From contig VZSE01005937.1 of NCBI GenBank assembly GCA_013398275.1, positions 154,780 through 218,779 on the forward strand: 64,000 nucleotides of DNA, written 5' to 3'. Positions within the stretch are counted from its first letter, which is position 1. Each line of letters begins with the position of its first letter. The stretch is from Promerops cafer. Lineage: Eukaryota; Chordata; Aves; Passeriformes; Nectariniidae. The notes under the pieces are model-generated. The model did no database searches, was not told the origin of the DNA, and worked only from the letters and a program-made list of their open reading frames with translations. Below, one piece after another: positions 48,401-61,712 of the stretch. Made by a program: the position numbers and the translations under genes.

Positions 48401-51400
48401 AACTAACTCAATATGCTTCAGATTTTACAGAATCATTCTATTTATGCTTTAGGAGTAAAACAGCAAATTATATTGTAAGATTAAAATAACTACAGGGACT
48501 TGAAGTGTATTTCTCTATTTCAAATGTACCAAAGAGAAAAAAAAAACAACCCTGAGTATACATCAATAGATCTGTGCCAGTATCTTTCCATGGGATTTGC
48601 AGTCATATTTCACACAATATAAGTTTATCTCATGGTTTTCTTGTCATAATGTTTTGTTTTGTTGTAGCAGTTCAAAAACTTTGGTTACATGTAATTAGGT
48701 CTTTGCAATTGGTCCATGGTTGCACAAGAAGCAGAATAGTGCATAACTTTTAGAATTATTTTTAATGTTACCCTGATTTTACTGCTTATTTGCAGTCAAG
48801 CAGTACTTTGGTTATGAATAGCATCCCAGGAAAAAAGGTGTTGACTAGGAGAAAGGGCACAAAAGAAGAATCTTATAAATGAAAATATTCAGAAAAGTTG
48901 TACCAATAAATCTGCAAGCTTTTAAGGTGCAGAAGGCTTAAAATGAGGACTTATATAATTGATGTGCTGAACATTTTCCTTCTATAAGAATAAAAAGGTC
49001 TGGTCAAACAATAACTGTAAAAAACTCATAAGGAAAATTCAGGTATATGAGCATAAATAAATAATACAGCTACAGCTATGTGGAGCACCTATCATTAACA
49101 AAGAAGAAGAAGAGGTGCTTATGCAAGCAGCCTCCTTTTTTAAGTGATGGGGCTACAGATCACACTCAAATGCAATCTGCTCTTGTTTTTTGATGTAATA
49201 CCCAAACATAAATAATGTTGAATACATCGCTGCCTTGAAAAAAAAAAAACCATGCAAGAACTCTAAATATTCAAGATGTTAAAAGCTTTAATTTCCAGAC
49301 TTTATTCTATGGCATATTTTTATTTAAAATATGACTGGTTTGAAAACCAAAAGAAAAATAAATGTTATGCCCTTTATCTGTAAAATAACAATCAAATTAC
49401 TTATATTCCAGGATGAACATAAGTGAATTACATAAGGTGAATTACACTCAGTAACAAGTATTTTAGAAGAAGAGGATAGCTGAATTATATGCAGAAAGAA
49501 GTATTTTAGAAGGAATAATTCTCACTGAAAAGATTTGGCAATTTTAAGATAGCTAATGAAATGAGATCAATATAATACAGTTTCAGTACACACTGTAAGT
49601 AAAGAATTTGATTATGATTTAAGCATTTGATAATTTGGTGCTTACTTTCAAATACGTGATTCAAACCCACTGATAATCTCCTGAAATCTTGCCAGAGGTT
49701 TTGGTTTGGTCAGCATACCTCAGGGTTTACCGAACACTAAAACACTACCATAGGTAGAAATACTTGACACAAAATTTTGATGCTAAGCAGGAATGTAAAC
49801 TCTTTATACCACTGAGCAGGCCAGTGCATGCTGACAGTTCTGGTATCACCTTCAGGTACCAGAACTCTGTGCCAATGTTTTTGACTGTGTTGCCATGCTG
49901 TGCACAGGTACAAATGAAGGGTTATCATTACCCATTAATAAGAGGAGGTGGATTTTTATGAGCTGCGTCTTTTCTTCATGCTGTGTCACAGTGTGAAGAA
50001 AGGAAGAAAACCATGATCCCTAGAGATAAATCACAAAGAAATTCAAATCACAGAGAGGGAACAACTGAAGAAGCCAGAGCGCTTATAAAGATTTTGAGAA
50101 AAAAAGATTTACAGAGGCAATGCAATTAGGCAGAGGGTTAAGAGGATAATGAAAGAAGATTAAAGAGGGTAAAAATATACAACTTGATCAAGACTAAGAA
50201 TTGAGGGAGCTCTGTACACTTTTCTTGTTTCTTTGAGACTCTCGAAGACTGTCCGTGATGGGAAAAAAAATTATGATACAGAAGTATTTCCCTGCCTATT
50301 TCTTACTTCCTGATTGCTTCCTGATTTCTTATTTCCTGATATGAACTTGCATATCTGGAAAGAAGCAGGAACTACTGCCACTGTGATTCAATCCCAGTGT
50401 TGCCAGTGTTGCTGCTACAGACTGAACTTTGTGGTGTATATGCTTGGTGCTAGATTGCCTTGTGAACATTATACTTAGAAATGTCAAGTTCCTCAGGAAA
50501 TAATCCTTTAGTCATAAGAGCATAGGCTATATTATCTTACCTGAGTCTTTCTCCATCTTTAATTGCTAGTGTGTTGCTTTTAGGTTTTGTGATTTTAGTG
50601 CTTGAAAGAGAAAAAACAATTGTGTTGGGAACTCAGCACATTTTTTTTATTATATTCTTACTGCCTCAGTCCTAGAAAATTCATTTTGTATGTGACAGGC
50701 TGGATCCCTATGACTTTAAGTCCTGTGGCAGAAGGATGCAGTGCATCAATTCAGAGCGGTTTTTCAAGTGTCACGGAGTAGCTGGGTTTCCACTCTCTGG
50801 AACTGGAAAGTGCCAGTTTACGTCAGATTGATGAATTATGCAAAATCTGGATTCTTTATGTATTATTAATCACCACAAACAAAGGATGACGTTTTAATTA
50901 ATTTGTGATGATTTTTACCTCTTACTTCCAAAGTAACTTATTCAAATTAAGACTTCCTATTTTGAAGACATGCATCTTGTTAAAAATGTAGAGAGACTGT
51001 TATCAGTGCCCGTTGAAAGAAGCAGAAAGTGACACAACCATCTCTAGTGTATAAAGGAATTTAGGGTAATACTTTTACCCTAAATTAACATTAACATCCC
51101 TAACATTAGACAGGGAATCTGTACCCACAGTATTTTAATACAGGGATAAATTAGTTGCCTGAAAGGCTTTATTGAAGGAGTGTCTGCATGCATGATCAGA
51201 AGCATCAATGCTTGTGTGGTTTGTTTGTTTGCTTTTTTGTTTTTCTTTTTTTTTGAGCAGCGGATGAGGACAAAAACCCTATGATTAATTTTACAGTTCT
51301 ATATGGGTACATGGTAGACTTCAAATTGAAGTGTGACCTACCTGTGCTTCATTTTGCAATGTTGCTTTACTTTATTTTGAATATTATATATCAGTGACCA

Positions 51401-52164
51401 TGTAAAAAGAGTATCTCCATTGGGGTCATTCATTTTTCATGTGAACAAAACTTAAAATAACTGCAGCCAAGAGATTCCTTTCTGTGAAAAACCTTACAGC
51501 TGGATTTAAGTTTCAGTGTGAGCTGCAGAACACAATAAGCAGGCTGACATTTTCTCTCAGCCAGAGGTACAAATTAAGTGCCTGAGGCCACTTCAACACT
51601 GAGATCAAGCTTTTCTTTGCTACTGATATCCTTCCTTCCTTCCTTTTTTCACTGAATGCATGACCAAATTATAAAGGTTGATGAGGTCATTGTCTCCTTT
51701 TGTGTCAATAAAACACAAGAAACCCCTCACACTTTTTGAAAAATCAGTATATAAACATTGTTCACAAACTTACAAGGTTGCTCTGTGCAGGTAAGATTAC
51801 CTACCCCATTCTGTACAAATAACTCGTTAAAAATTTCTGTAAATTAGAGTCATGCCTTTACCTCATATCATGGAATTAAGAACTGAACTTGATGCTGAAG
51901 TTCCTAAATCAAAGATTTTTTTTTTTTTTAAGTGATTTAGTGTTGGAAATAACAAGGCATGCCTTTTCTTTCTACGCACTGAGGACACTCAGGATTATTG
52001 CCACTAGTGTTATACTGTCACAAAATCTGTGCTAAATTAGAGATGAAATCAAGTTCAGCAGGAAATATGTGTATTCTGTGAAAGTTAGTTTGCTGTATTT
52101 AGGAATCTAAAACTGTATAAGATTTCATCCTCAGTGTCTTGTATTTGAAAATGAAACATAAAGC
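42405..52164. other. Long unannotated stretch
   Basis: Almost 10 kb with no recognised gene or dispersed repeat. Small plus-strand open frames at 43745-43939, 44059-44337 and 46399-46650 have no known motif. A (TAAA)n microsatellite is at 47835-47854. Very AT-rich, CpG-poor. Confidence 0.5.
47835..47854. repeat. (TAAA)n microsatellite
   Basis: Five TAAA units in tandem. Confidence 0.85.
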
Positions 52165-52265
52165 TGAAAGGCCAAATTTATCTCTGGAGAACACCAGTAT
52201 AAATGAAAGCTCTTTGAAGTCAGCTATGTTGGTACCAGAGGACATGATGAAATTAAGCAAAAGGT
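52165..52265. repeat. Possible ancient amniote interspersed repeat
   Basis: The order GGCCAAATTTATCTCTGG, CACCAGTATAAATGAAAGC and CTTTGAAGTCAG resembles an old amniote repeat whose consensus has similar words around TTGAAGTCAATGG. Similarity is loose and judged by eye. Short open frames on both strands across it are probably byproducts. Confidence 0.28.
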
Positions 52266-52903
52266 GTTTGTCTCCTTCAGGAGTTTGCTTTCTTTTGGTA
52301 GCATGGAGGGTGCAAGCTTGATTAATGTTATTCCCCTCCTTAATAACTGAGATAGATTCTGATGACTGGAAACAGATAAAAACTGAGGAAGAACAAAGAG
52401 ATTTTTGTTTCTGCATGTTTTGTGTGGACCCCTCCTATATGTGCAGGTTTCAAAAAATTTTCAGGAAAAACATATGTCTGTATTTACAGTAAAATGTGAA
52501 TGAGTAACAGTTCTTTGAATACACTAACAGGTAATTTTGATTTGTTAGTACCATGAAGATTATTGGCTTGGATTCAATGTTTACTTGAAAAGTTTTCAAA
52601 TTTTGTAATATCCTTTCCTGAACTTATGAACATTAAATAAATTGGAATTGAGAGGTCTGAAGAAGCCACAGCACTAGAGATTCTTCAGATGATCTAGTAA
52701 CTGCATTTTTGTGTAATGTGGAAGGCTGTGCTTTCTTAAACAAACATATGGCGTACTGTTCTCATCAAACCCACCGCCTCTCCCTTTCTTTCCCCAAATG
52801 CATGCTCCCTCTTAGTAGTATGGTTGCCTTAGGTTGTTGCAGAGTATTCCAATTATGCATGATAAAACATGATTGTCTGTGATGAGATTTGACACAATGG
52901 GAT
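52266..52903. other. Unannotated sequence
   Basis: Nothing recognised between the possible old repeat and the family A LTR. Confidence 0.5.
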
Positions 52904-53552
52904 TGTGTTGGTTTTGGCTAGCAGAGGTTTGTGGGTTTTTTTCATAGGAAGTAGTAAGTGCCTATGTTTCGGATTTGTGGTGAAAATAATGTTGATAGCT
53001 CAGGGATGCTGTAGTTATGACTGAGCAGTGTTTGCACAGAGTCAAGACCTTTTCTGCTCCTCTCACCATTGCATCAGTGAGGAGGCTAGGGGGTGCACAA
53101 GAAGTTGGGAGGGGACACAGCTGACCCCAAATGACCAAAGACACATCGCATAAGATATGGCATCATGAAAAAGGGGGAAAGAAAAAGGAAGGAAGGACAT
53201 TCAGACAAATGGTGTTTGCCTTTTCTAGTGCCTTGTTTTAATCCCAGCCATCAAATTAATCACTTGCAGCCACTTGCTCACTCCCTGACCATTTGGATAG
53301 TGAGAGAGCCAGAAGGATAAAAGGTGGAAAACTCCCAGGTTGAGATAAAGACAGTCTGATAGGGAAAGCAAAAGCCACACACATGAGCAGAGTAAAACAA
53401 AGAATTAATTCACTGCTTGCCATGGCAGCCACCTCCATCAACCCACAAGTTTTCTCACTTTTACCCTTCTGAATCTCTCCTCTTGGCACCAAGTCAAATG
53501 AAGGGGCATCTGTGTAGGCTTTGGTTTCTGGCTGGGGTTAGACCTGTCTACA
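52904..53552 (+). mobile_element. LTR family A (copy 3), internally rearranged
   Basis: The left 320 bases run forward from TGTGTTGGTTTTGGCT through CTGAGCAGTGTTTGCACAGA and GAAGTTGGGAGGGGACACAG to about 53227. At 53228 the sequence switches: 53228-53421 is the 3' part of the same LTR in reverse, starting at the LTR terminus. From about 53437 (CAACCCACAAGTTTTCTCAC) the 3' part appears again in the forward direction, ending GGCTGGGGTTAGACC. The copy therefore has one 5' part and two 3' parts facing opposite ways, which can pair as a hairpin. The TATA region is degraded (CATCATGAAAAAGG). No target duplication found. Confidence 0.82.
53228..53421 (-). mobile_element. Inverted LTR 3' segment inside copy 3
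   Basis: Reverse complement reads GTGAATTAATTCTTTGTTTT, then TGGCTTTTGCTTTCCCTATC, CTGTCTTTATCTCAACC and finally GGGATTAAAACAAGGCAC. This is the same order as 2075-2262 of the first LTR. The outer boundary coincides with the LTR's natural 3' terminus. Confidence 0.8.
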
Positions 53553-55399
53553 GGACCTGTCTACAAATTTGAACAAATTTCGCATGTTATAACAAGCAGG
53601 TATAATTTTCTAAATGGTCTGAACACTGAACACTGAAAAAGTGTTACCTTGAATGTTAAAATGATTTTCATAATGATGCTCACTGGTATTCCTAGCTGTG
53701 TTCTTTTGGGGAGAAAAGAGCTACAACTTCTAGCCAAACTTTAAAACTCATTCAATGAATATAAAATTCTGTGTTAGTTATTCCCTTAAGTGTATCAGGA
53801 GCAGAATGAGGAAACTTTTTTTTTTTAAATAAACCATGCAGGAATCTCATACTTTCTCCCATCAAAGGCTTCTCTCTAAGATTTTATGTCAGCATTCTCT
53901 CTGCCCCAGTGGACGTGTCATGGTTGTATCATTATGGAATTGTGGAATAATACCTACCCACCTTCTTTACATGAAAAATACTGGTCATGTGTTTGAAATG
54001 CATGATCCACTAGCACCTGAAAAAGTACTCTAGGGAAGCACACCATATTCTTTCTCTGTTGTCCTAGTCTTTCTCAAAGTATTTCCTAACAACTGTCATC
54101 AGAGACATCATTCCAAACTAGAAGGAACCTTGATCTGATTCAGACTGACTCATTCTGATTATACTCACTGTTAAGAGAGACTAGTTTTGTACACTTTGAT
54201 GGTTAACTATCATGTTTTCATGAGATTGCAGTTGTTACATACCCATTTACTCCTTTCATGTAAATGCTTGGTAATAAAATGACAGGTTACAGCACAAAGA
54301 ACAAGTTTCCTCCCAGTGCTTATTTGTGGTTATTCAGATTATCTTACAGTTCTCTTCCAAGGGTTTTCACATTGTTCTTGCAGTTGAGAACTGGGCTTAA
54401 GGTACTGTTAAAACAGCAGTCTCACTGATGCTCTGTGAAGAGGCAAACAAGCAGTTGTGCCTCAGCCTGTTGCTGCCTGTTACTCTTTCCTACTCAGGAG
54501 CAATTTTAGCTTTGTGTAGAGTCATAGAATTTTTAATGACGAAGCACCTATCCATGAAGACACAAGATTACTCTCAGACTTAGGTCTCCTGGATGATCTC
54601 TCCCAGTCTGTCCTCACGCTGTTCGTATGCTGTTGTGCCAGAGACAATCATCCTCCAGGTATGGGTCTGACACATGCTTTAAAGATCATATGGATTGCTG
54701 GATGCTGATGTGATACTGTGCCCCGAGCAACAAATGTAAGAGTAAACTATGCCAGGTTGGGCAAATACCTTGGGCATTTTTTGCCCCTATTTCCTACCAT
54801 AACAGCCACTTCAGCTCTAAGTGGCATGTTGACTTCTAACCTGTCTTGAGGCACATAGCTAAAACCTGAAGCAGCCTTAAATGTCTTGACAAAATCAAAG
54901 CTGTTTACCTTAATGCAGTGAAACTCCACTTCACTGAACTTGTACTACCTGTAATTAAACTATTTCCGACTATATTCTGAGTACTTTTGGTATGAAATTG
55001 CATTTTACTTCTTTTTTTCTTTAATATAATGAAACTACATTTTGAAATTAATTTATTTTCTTTAAATGGAAAATCAAAACAAAAGAAAAAGGAAAGGATC
55101 TTGAACGTATTTTGAAATACAGACACTCATTTCTTCACAGGCTCCACATTCTTTGAAGACTGATTTCATATTTACTTCTTAACTGAACATGCTTGAACTT
55201 TTTTCCCCAAACTTTGTATCCAAAATCTGTGTCTCATCTGGTTTTTATCTACAGCTGTGATAAAGCAAAAGAGACCATGTTAATGATTTTAATTGAGGTT
55301 GATATTTTCTCTCTGAATCATTTAGAGATAAAGATTGCATAGCATATGCTCTTTTGATCTATTCAGAGAAACAGCGAGCTCCGTAGTTTGATGTCAAGA
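53553..55399. other. Unannotated sequence
   Basis: No recognised feature. An isolated GAGTCATAGAATTTT at 54520 resembles a CR1 tail but nothing CR1-like follows. Confidence 0.5.
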
Positions 55400-56030
55400 T
55401 AATTAAAATAAGTGCCAGCAAAGCTTTGAGAGCTATTAGAAACCTAAAGATTGAAAAATGGTTTGGAGGAGGGTCCAAAGTGGAGCACACATGGCTGAAG
55501 TATTCAGAAAAATCTGTTTCTGACTACTCCAGACCTCACCTGAAGTGCTGTGTACAGTTCTATGCTGTCCAGAAGAGACACAAGAGACACATGTACATAC
55601 TGGAGACAGAGCAGCAAGGGGCCAAAGAGAATATTAAGGACCTGCAGAATTTCTGAAACGATGAAAGGCTGAGAAAGCTGAGATTGTCAAGCCTGGAGAA
55701 GAAAAAGCTCTGGCGGGATCTTATCAATGTCTATAAATACCCGAAGAGGGGATGCAAAGAAGGCAGAGTCAGGTTCCTTTCAGTGATGCTCAGTGTCAGG
55801 ACAACAGGCAAGGGGCACAAAAGACATGTTTCTTTCTGAACATTAAAAAGACCCTTTTTTCACTGTAAGGCTGATTCAATCCTGGCTTAGGTTGCCCAGA
55901 AACATTGCAGTCTCCCTCCCTGGAGGTATTCAAAACACCTCTGCACAAAGTGCTGGGCAAGCTTTTCTAGGTAGCCCTGTTTGAATCAGATGATGTCCAG
56001 AAGTCCACTTCCACCTCAACCTTTGTCTGA
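55400..56030 (+). mobile_element. CR1 LINE, old, 3' portion
   Basis: CAGACCTCACCTGAAGTGCT and GTGTACAGTTCTATGCTGTC correspond to the conserved CR1 ORF2 segment RPHLKCCVQFYAVQ. Then come GATTGTCAAGCCTGGAGAAG, CTCCCTCCCTGGAGGTATTC and GAATCAGATGATGTCCAGAA of the 3' UTR. A 76-codon open piece (55426-55656) is the end of ORF2 and stops before the protein does. Divergence is high and the terminal repeat is eroded, so this is the oldest of the longer CR1 copies. The left boundary is uncertain; clear similarity starts near 55520. Confidence 0.82.
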
Positions 56031-59000
56031 CATAATTTGATCCCTTTTGAAGCCAATACAACATTTCTAAGATCAAGAGCTAACAAAGTTTCACATGTTT
56101 TTAAAACAGTATTTTAAACCTGGTTTCAATTTAAACTTCTATTTCCCATGTGTTAAAATATATATCAAGGAGGATTTTCTGTTGCTTCAGTTCATGATCT
56201 TGCTGAAACCACACATCCTTCTTCTCTTGCTTTGGGAGCTCTTTGGAGTTACTATTCTCTAACTTAGCTGCAATTTATCTGCTTTCAATTAAAAAAAAAG
56301 AAAATCTCAGCTTTTGAATATCAATTTTTACACAATATCACAAGGGTCACTGGTCCGTTGCCAGCCAAGTGTCACTGTCACCTTGTGTAAACACTTTATT
56401 CCTTTAGAGCAAGCATACATCAGATTTATTTTATATTCACCAAACTTTAATATAAAAAAATTGTTTTTGCTAATTCTGCAGAGTGAATCTGATCAGTGTC
56501 ACTGCTGATGTACACATATTCAACACAGTATGGAAATTAATCTTACTTATAGTTAAATGAAGAAGGAAGATGTGTTTTATGCTAACTAGAAAGTCAGATT
56601 TGTTGCAAAAAGGAAAACAGCAAAAAGACAGATCTGAAGTGATCTAGATCATCCACTTGACTGAAGATATAAAGTTACACTAGTAGGCTTAGAAAGGACC
56701 CTAACAAATGCATGAATTTTAGGAAGAAAAAAAAATCACCTTGGGAAACAGGGTTAATCATAAATAATACACCAAATCTATTTGAACAATCTTTGGCAGG
56801 AGTAAAAAAAGACTCAAAGGAGCTGGAATTATAAATTGGTTAATGCTGAGCATTAGGGGGAGCATAGCTGGAACCTACATGTTCAATTCTAGGAGCCATA
56901 TTTTAGGAAAGAAATTATGAAGCATGAAAGGTCTGAGGCTGAAAGATCAACATGAATCAGAGTTTCAGAGATCTTAATTATAAAAATCACTCAGGTGTGG
57001 CCTTTGATATACAGAGTGAAATAAAACGAAATTGGAAACCATCTTCTAGACATATTTTATGGAGGACCTCGAAGATAACAACTGCTGCCAGACAGAGGTT
57101 TAAGCTAGTTACTTACTGCTGAGGGCAAGCTGTTCACTGAAAAACAGTTGCTTCCTCACCATTTTCTCTTTTCTGTTACCTTGGGAGGGGCTTAAAAATT
57201 TTTTGGGATCAACAAAATTGATTTCTTGGTGAAAAGGATGTTTATTTAAAGGATGAAATTGAATATTTTATCTCACAAGCTAAGTTAACAAATTCTCTTG
57301 TCTTTCAAATGTATAAATAAACTTGAATAAATGTTGAATGGAAAAGGAAAAATAGTGTCAGAGCAGATTATTTTCTTTGAGTACCATCTTCATTCATCAG
57401 TATGCTTACCTGTTCACAAATAGCAGTGTCTGAAAGTAGTAAGCAGGCATTATGCCCTTTGCTAGATATTAATCTCAGCATTTGTGCCCGCCTTCAAGGA
57501 TTTTGCTGTGCTCAAAAAAACTGGACAAACAAAAGAGGGCAGTAAATGGGCTCTCCTAGTGCAGAAGTTCTTCTCTGAAAATAATTTGCAACACAGCAAA
57601 GCATCATGAACAGAAGCATGGAATACTATTCTCCCCTCATGAAATAAAGTAAAAGTTTTACCCTTATAGGTACAATATAATAGTGGTGTCCATACCCACC
57701 AGCGTAGCAAATCAACATCTGGGAAAAGACCATGCCAAAATTCCCTTTGCTGTTTCACAAAAAATTTAAGGGTCCGGCTAAATGAAGTAAATGAGTTTGC
57801 TTGTGTGAGCAGCTGGCTAATTAAAAATATTTGCAAATACTGTTTTCATCCTAACCTAGTATGAATTTCTGTATTCCTTGTGAATTTTGTAATAATAAAA
57901 AACAAAAAAACCTAAGGAAAAATGCGGAAGAGACTTTCACTGCTCTTCCCCCAATACTGTTTTTCTTCCTAATGTGAAGCACCTTGGGAGTCAAAACTGA
58001 ATATTCATATGTCACAGAAAACATATGGCAAGCTTTCCTTTCAGGGTCCCGAAGCCAGAGACTTCCTTTAACTTATTTATGCCATCTGATTCTATGACAA
58101 TGTGTTCTCAAAAAGTAAATGGTTCACCCAGGTCAAAAGTTCATCTTCTCTGGAAAGGGGTGTCCTTCAGGTGGAGGAAAGGGAGATGATGAATTTTTAC
58201 TGTTTTTTTTCTTAATTGATTTCCTTAAAATTGTTTTGATTGTGGATTATGGTGTGGATGAGTGAAGACAAACTTTCCATATGTATCTATATTGAACTGG
58301 AGTATAAAAGAATAGGTGAGTGTAGTTTATGTTTTTCGTTGATAAATGTGGAGAAACAAATATCCTGGTAGTGTAACAGTCTCCTGTACAGTAGTAGAGA
58401 GAAGACAATTATCTGAGAGTGCCATGTCTGAGGATGAAGGATACAGTTTGCCTCATGGCTGCTTAACGTAGTTGAGCATAAAAGGAAGAAAGAATTTTTA
58501 TGTCATTATTTCTTCTACCCATCCTGCTTAGTTCTGTTAAGACCTACTTCATGTACCCTAAATTTAAGACATCTACCAAGATAACCTAATTCTGCCCTCT
58601 TGCCCTCTTCTGATGAACATTGCTTGGGAAGTGTTGTCATGATTTGTCAAGGAAATAACCAAGAAAAGGGCTTTTATTTTGAGCTCATTTGCTTAAAATC
58701 TGACACTGAGAAAATTCTGGAAATTGTATGAATGACAGATATGACCAAAACAAAACCAAAACACAAATACCAGTAGTATTCCTTTGACCTTTTTCATATT
58801 GAAAGGCTTTATAGGTTTTTTATGAATTTCAGTCCCAAACATTGTAACTTATGAGCAGAGAAAGTGAAGGAAAATTCAAGTACTGCTGAATCTCAAAGAA
58901 GTTCCTTAAATACCTCTTATTGGGGTTCATACCTGACATTTTCAGCAAAGACCTGATCCAACAGGCATGTACAAGACCATAGACTGAGGAGGGAGACAAA

Positions 59001-61712
59001 ATCTAGTCCATGTAGCAGAGACCTTTCCAACTGATTTCCAGGCTTGTTACTTACAGTAGAGGCATCATTGTAGAGAAAGACAATAACACAATGGGGCAGA
59101 AGAAGGAAGAGTCTTTGGGTTTAGTCCTTGGTTCTGCCACACACTTTGGGTGTGGCTTTGGACCAGTGAATTTCTCTGTCTCTCCTTCAGCTTCCCATCT
59201 GTAAAATGCAACCATAAAGGAAAAAAATGAACAATGAATACACTTTCATGGCCTGCAGAATTTTGGCAAGTCCCTTATATCCTGAATTAGTGTATCCCAT
59301 CATGACTCCCTTTATTACTATGCTAAGATACTCTATTAAAACATAAAAAGAAAACATTTAATAAAGAAAAACATAAAAGCTTCTTCTTTAGACATCTTGG
59401 TAATGTTTTAAAATGCTACCATTTTGAGGTAGTTTGAAAATGTTCACGTTTAAGAGCACTCTAAGCAGCTGGGCCTGTTTCCATGCATAGACATAATAAT
59501 TTAAGCAAGAAACTGAATAGCAGAGTGTTGAAAAATAGGCAAGAAAGGCTGTATAGAAAGCGGTATGTGGGCAGCATCAATTATTTTCTGAATATGTGTG
59601 CATAGCACTATCTATTTTAAACACAGAGATGTACCATTAACTAGTTATTGATTATGAGCCATAATTTCCATGCCTAAATTCTAATAATATATTAAAAATA
59701 AATAAATTAAAATTGGGGAAGATTAACTATTGTCCCCTCTTTTTTTTTTTTTTTTTTTTTAATAAGACAACTAAATTTAACAAAAGTGAATTATCATGTA
59801 ATTTTATGAGATTCCACTCATATTGAGATNTTTGAGTATGCAATTAATATTTCCATTACTCCATGCTGGAAAAAAATTAATACAATGAAGTAATGTGTTG
59901 GGCTTTTTTCCTGCAATACAGCAAGATTTAATGAATTGAATGAACTTACATTTGAGCCTATCTGAGCGTATCTGAGGAAGGTGGATTTTCTTCCTGCCTA
60001 GTAAACAGTATGAAAGAAAATGACACCAATACATAAGGTAAACAAGCTTTATTTTTTGAGGCCAGCATCCACCTTCCACATCTTCCATCTCTGACCCTAT
60101 TGCATTCATGCTTTTCTTCCTTGTAAAAGGGGGCCCTTGCAGTTAAACAAGATAGTGTTCTGAGTGTTTAACTGTGTCTTCACAGTTGAGATGATAGCAC
60201 TTGTGCATTACAGGAGAAACAGACTTCTGCAATTTTCTGCCTCTGAAGTGTAAGGACTCCAAGTAATGCTCACTTCCCTTCTCTGGCCATTGAAAAGTAG
60301 TGTCTTTGGTCAGTTGCTATCACTTACCCCCATCTATTTCCACAACTGCAGAATAGTTTTGACTTTGAACTCAGTGATATCCAGTCATTCAAAATCAGGA
60401 AACTAGTATCTCTAATTTATTTTTAGACTCTTTAAAAGAAAAACCTCCTGCTGCTCCCATCCACAACAACTTGATGCTACATTTATTTTGATTTTTCATT
60501 TATTTTGTTGTAAAAGTTCTCAGGTTCTCATTGTAGGCACAGATGGTACATAGAGAGGGTTAGGTTCATGAGGGAGATTTTTGTATTTTGTAAAATGTGG
60601 GGACTAAGCTTGGTGTGAAATCTTTCTCATTCACTATGGATGACGGACATTACATTACCCTGGTCAGTCAAACTTGTTCCATGTTAGCAGGAAAAACAGA
60701 CCTCACCTTCTATTTCTTGGAGTTGCAGAATCCACTCTTATCTTATTCCCTTGTTACTTTGAAGCCTTGGAAAAAAGATTTCCTTTGTGTTAGCCCAGAA
60801 AAATTGTCACATTATTCAGGTTTTAGAGAACATACTGTGGAGAAAACAGCCCAAGATTCATTCTTCTTCCACAGCAACTTTAGATTTGTAGCAAATGAAC
60901 AATTTATGATACCATTTCGTACTTAATTTTCCCCCTTATGATATTACCCCATGTTATGTACAAAAGCTTGTACAAATAATTCCTTTCATGTTGAAAACCC
61001 ATGTAATTTGCTTCAGATTGCTTTTCTGTCTCTGTGTGTCTTTTAATGTCAATGTTCTCTTAGGTGAAACAAAGTGACTGTCATTTGACATTGTTTTCCC
61101 GGGGTTGGGAGAATCCTAAATGATCTATTCCTGTATCCTGTGTCATAAAAAAAAGTAGGAGGATTTACCAGCTTAGCATTCTTTACATTATAGTTCTTCC
61201 CCTTTTTTTCTCCTCTTCCATGTACATTATTATAACTCTTCCTCTTGAGCTTATCAGTATTTTTTCACATCCTTTTTGTCCCTCTTTTTTGCTTTAAGCA
61301 TTAATTTTCATGGTTGTGCCATGCTAAATTTTCTGCTTCTTTTATTTATTTACCCCCACTCCTCCTCCTTTCTCTCTTCAGCAGAAAGACATGGCCACTT
61401 TCTCTCTGGTCTGAATTTTGCATTCCTTGTTGACAGACTTGTCTGTGGTTAAATGTGAACTTGTTTTTTCTTTTTGTTGAACACTTTCGTAGTATCCTTT
61501 TACCTCACTTATGTGTATCTGCTGTAATACCAAATGTGATATTTTAAGTTAGGCCACTTACTGGATTTCAGTTCTGCAGTACAAGTGGCAACATTTTTTC
61601 AAGTATTTCTGTCCTCTGTCCACTTCAGTTTGGATTTTACCAGCTTTGTTTCATCTTGTCAGCATGTGGTGTGGGAGCTCAGAACTTATTGGGCCAAGGC
61701 TTGTTTAACAAA
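56031..61712. other. Long unannotated stretch
   Basis: No recognised gene or dispersed repeat in 5.7 kb. It contains a 21-base T run (59740-59760) and an ambiguous base at 59830. A minus-strand frame of 124 codons (57462-57836) and a plus-strand frame of 109 codons (60597-60926) lack family features. Confidence 0.5.
59740..59760. repeat. Poly-T run, 21 bases
   Basis: The longest homopolymer in the window, preceded by TGTCCCCTC. No retrotransposed sequence is recognisable on either side. Confidence 0.9.

Noticed and set aside
54520..54560. Possible CR1 tail (GAGTCATAGAATTTT)
   Set aside because: Only about ten bases match; the following sequence is not CR1.
57462..57836. A 124-codon minus-strand open frame
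   Set aside because: No homology that I recognise and no splice or start context; the length is not exceptional for AT-rich DNA of this size.
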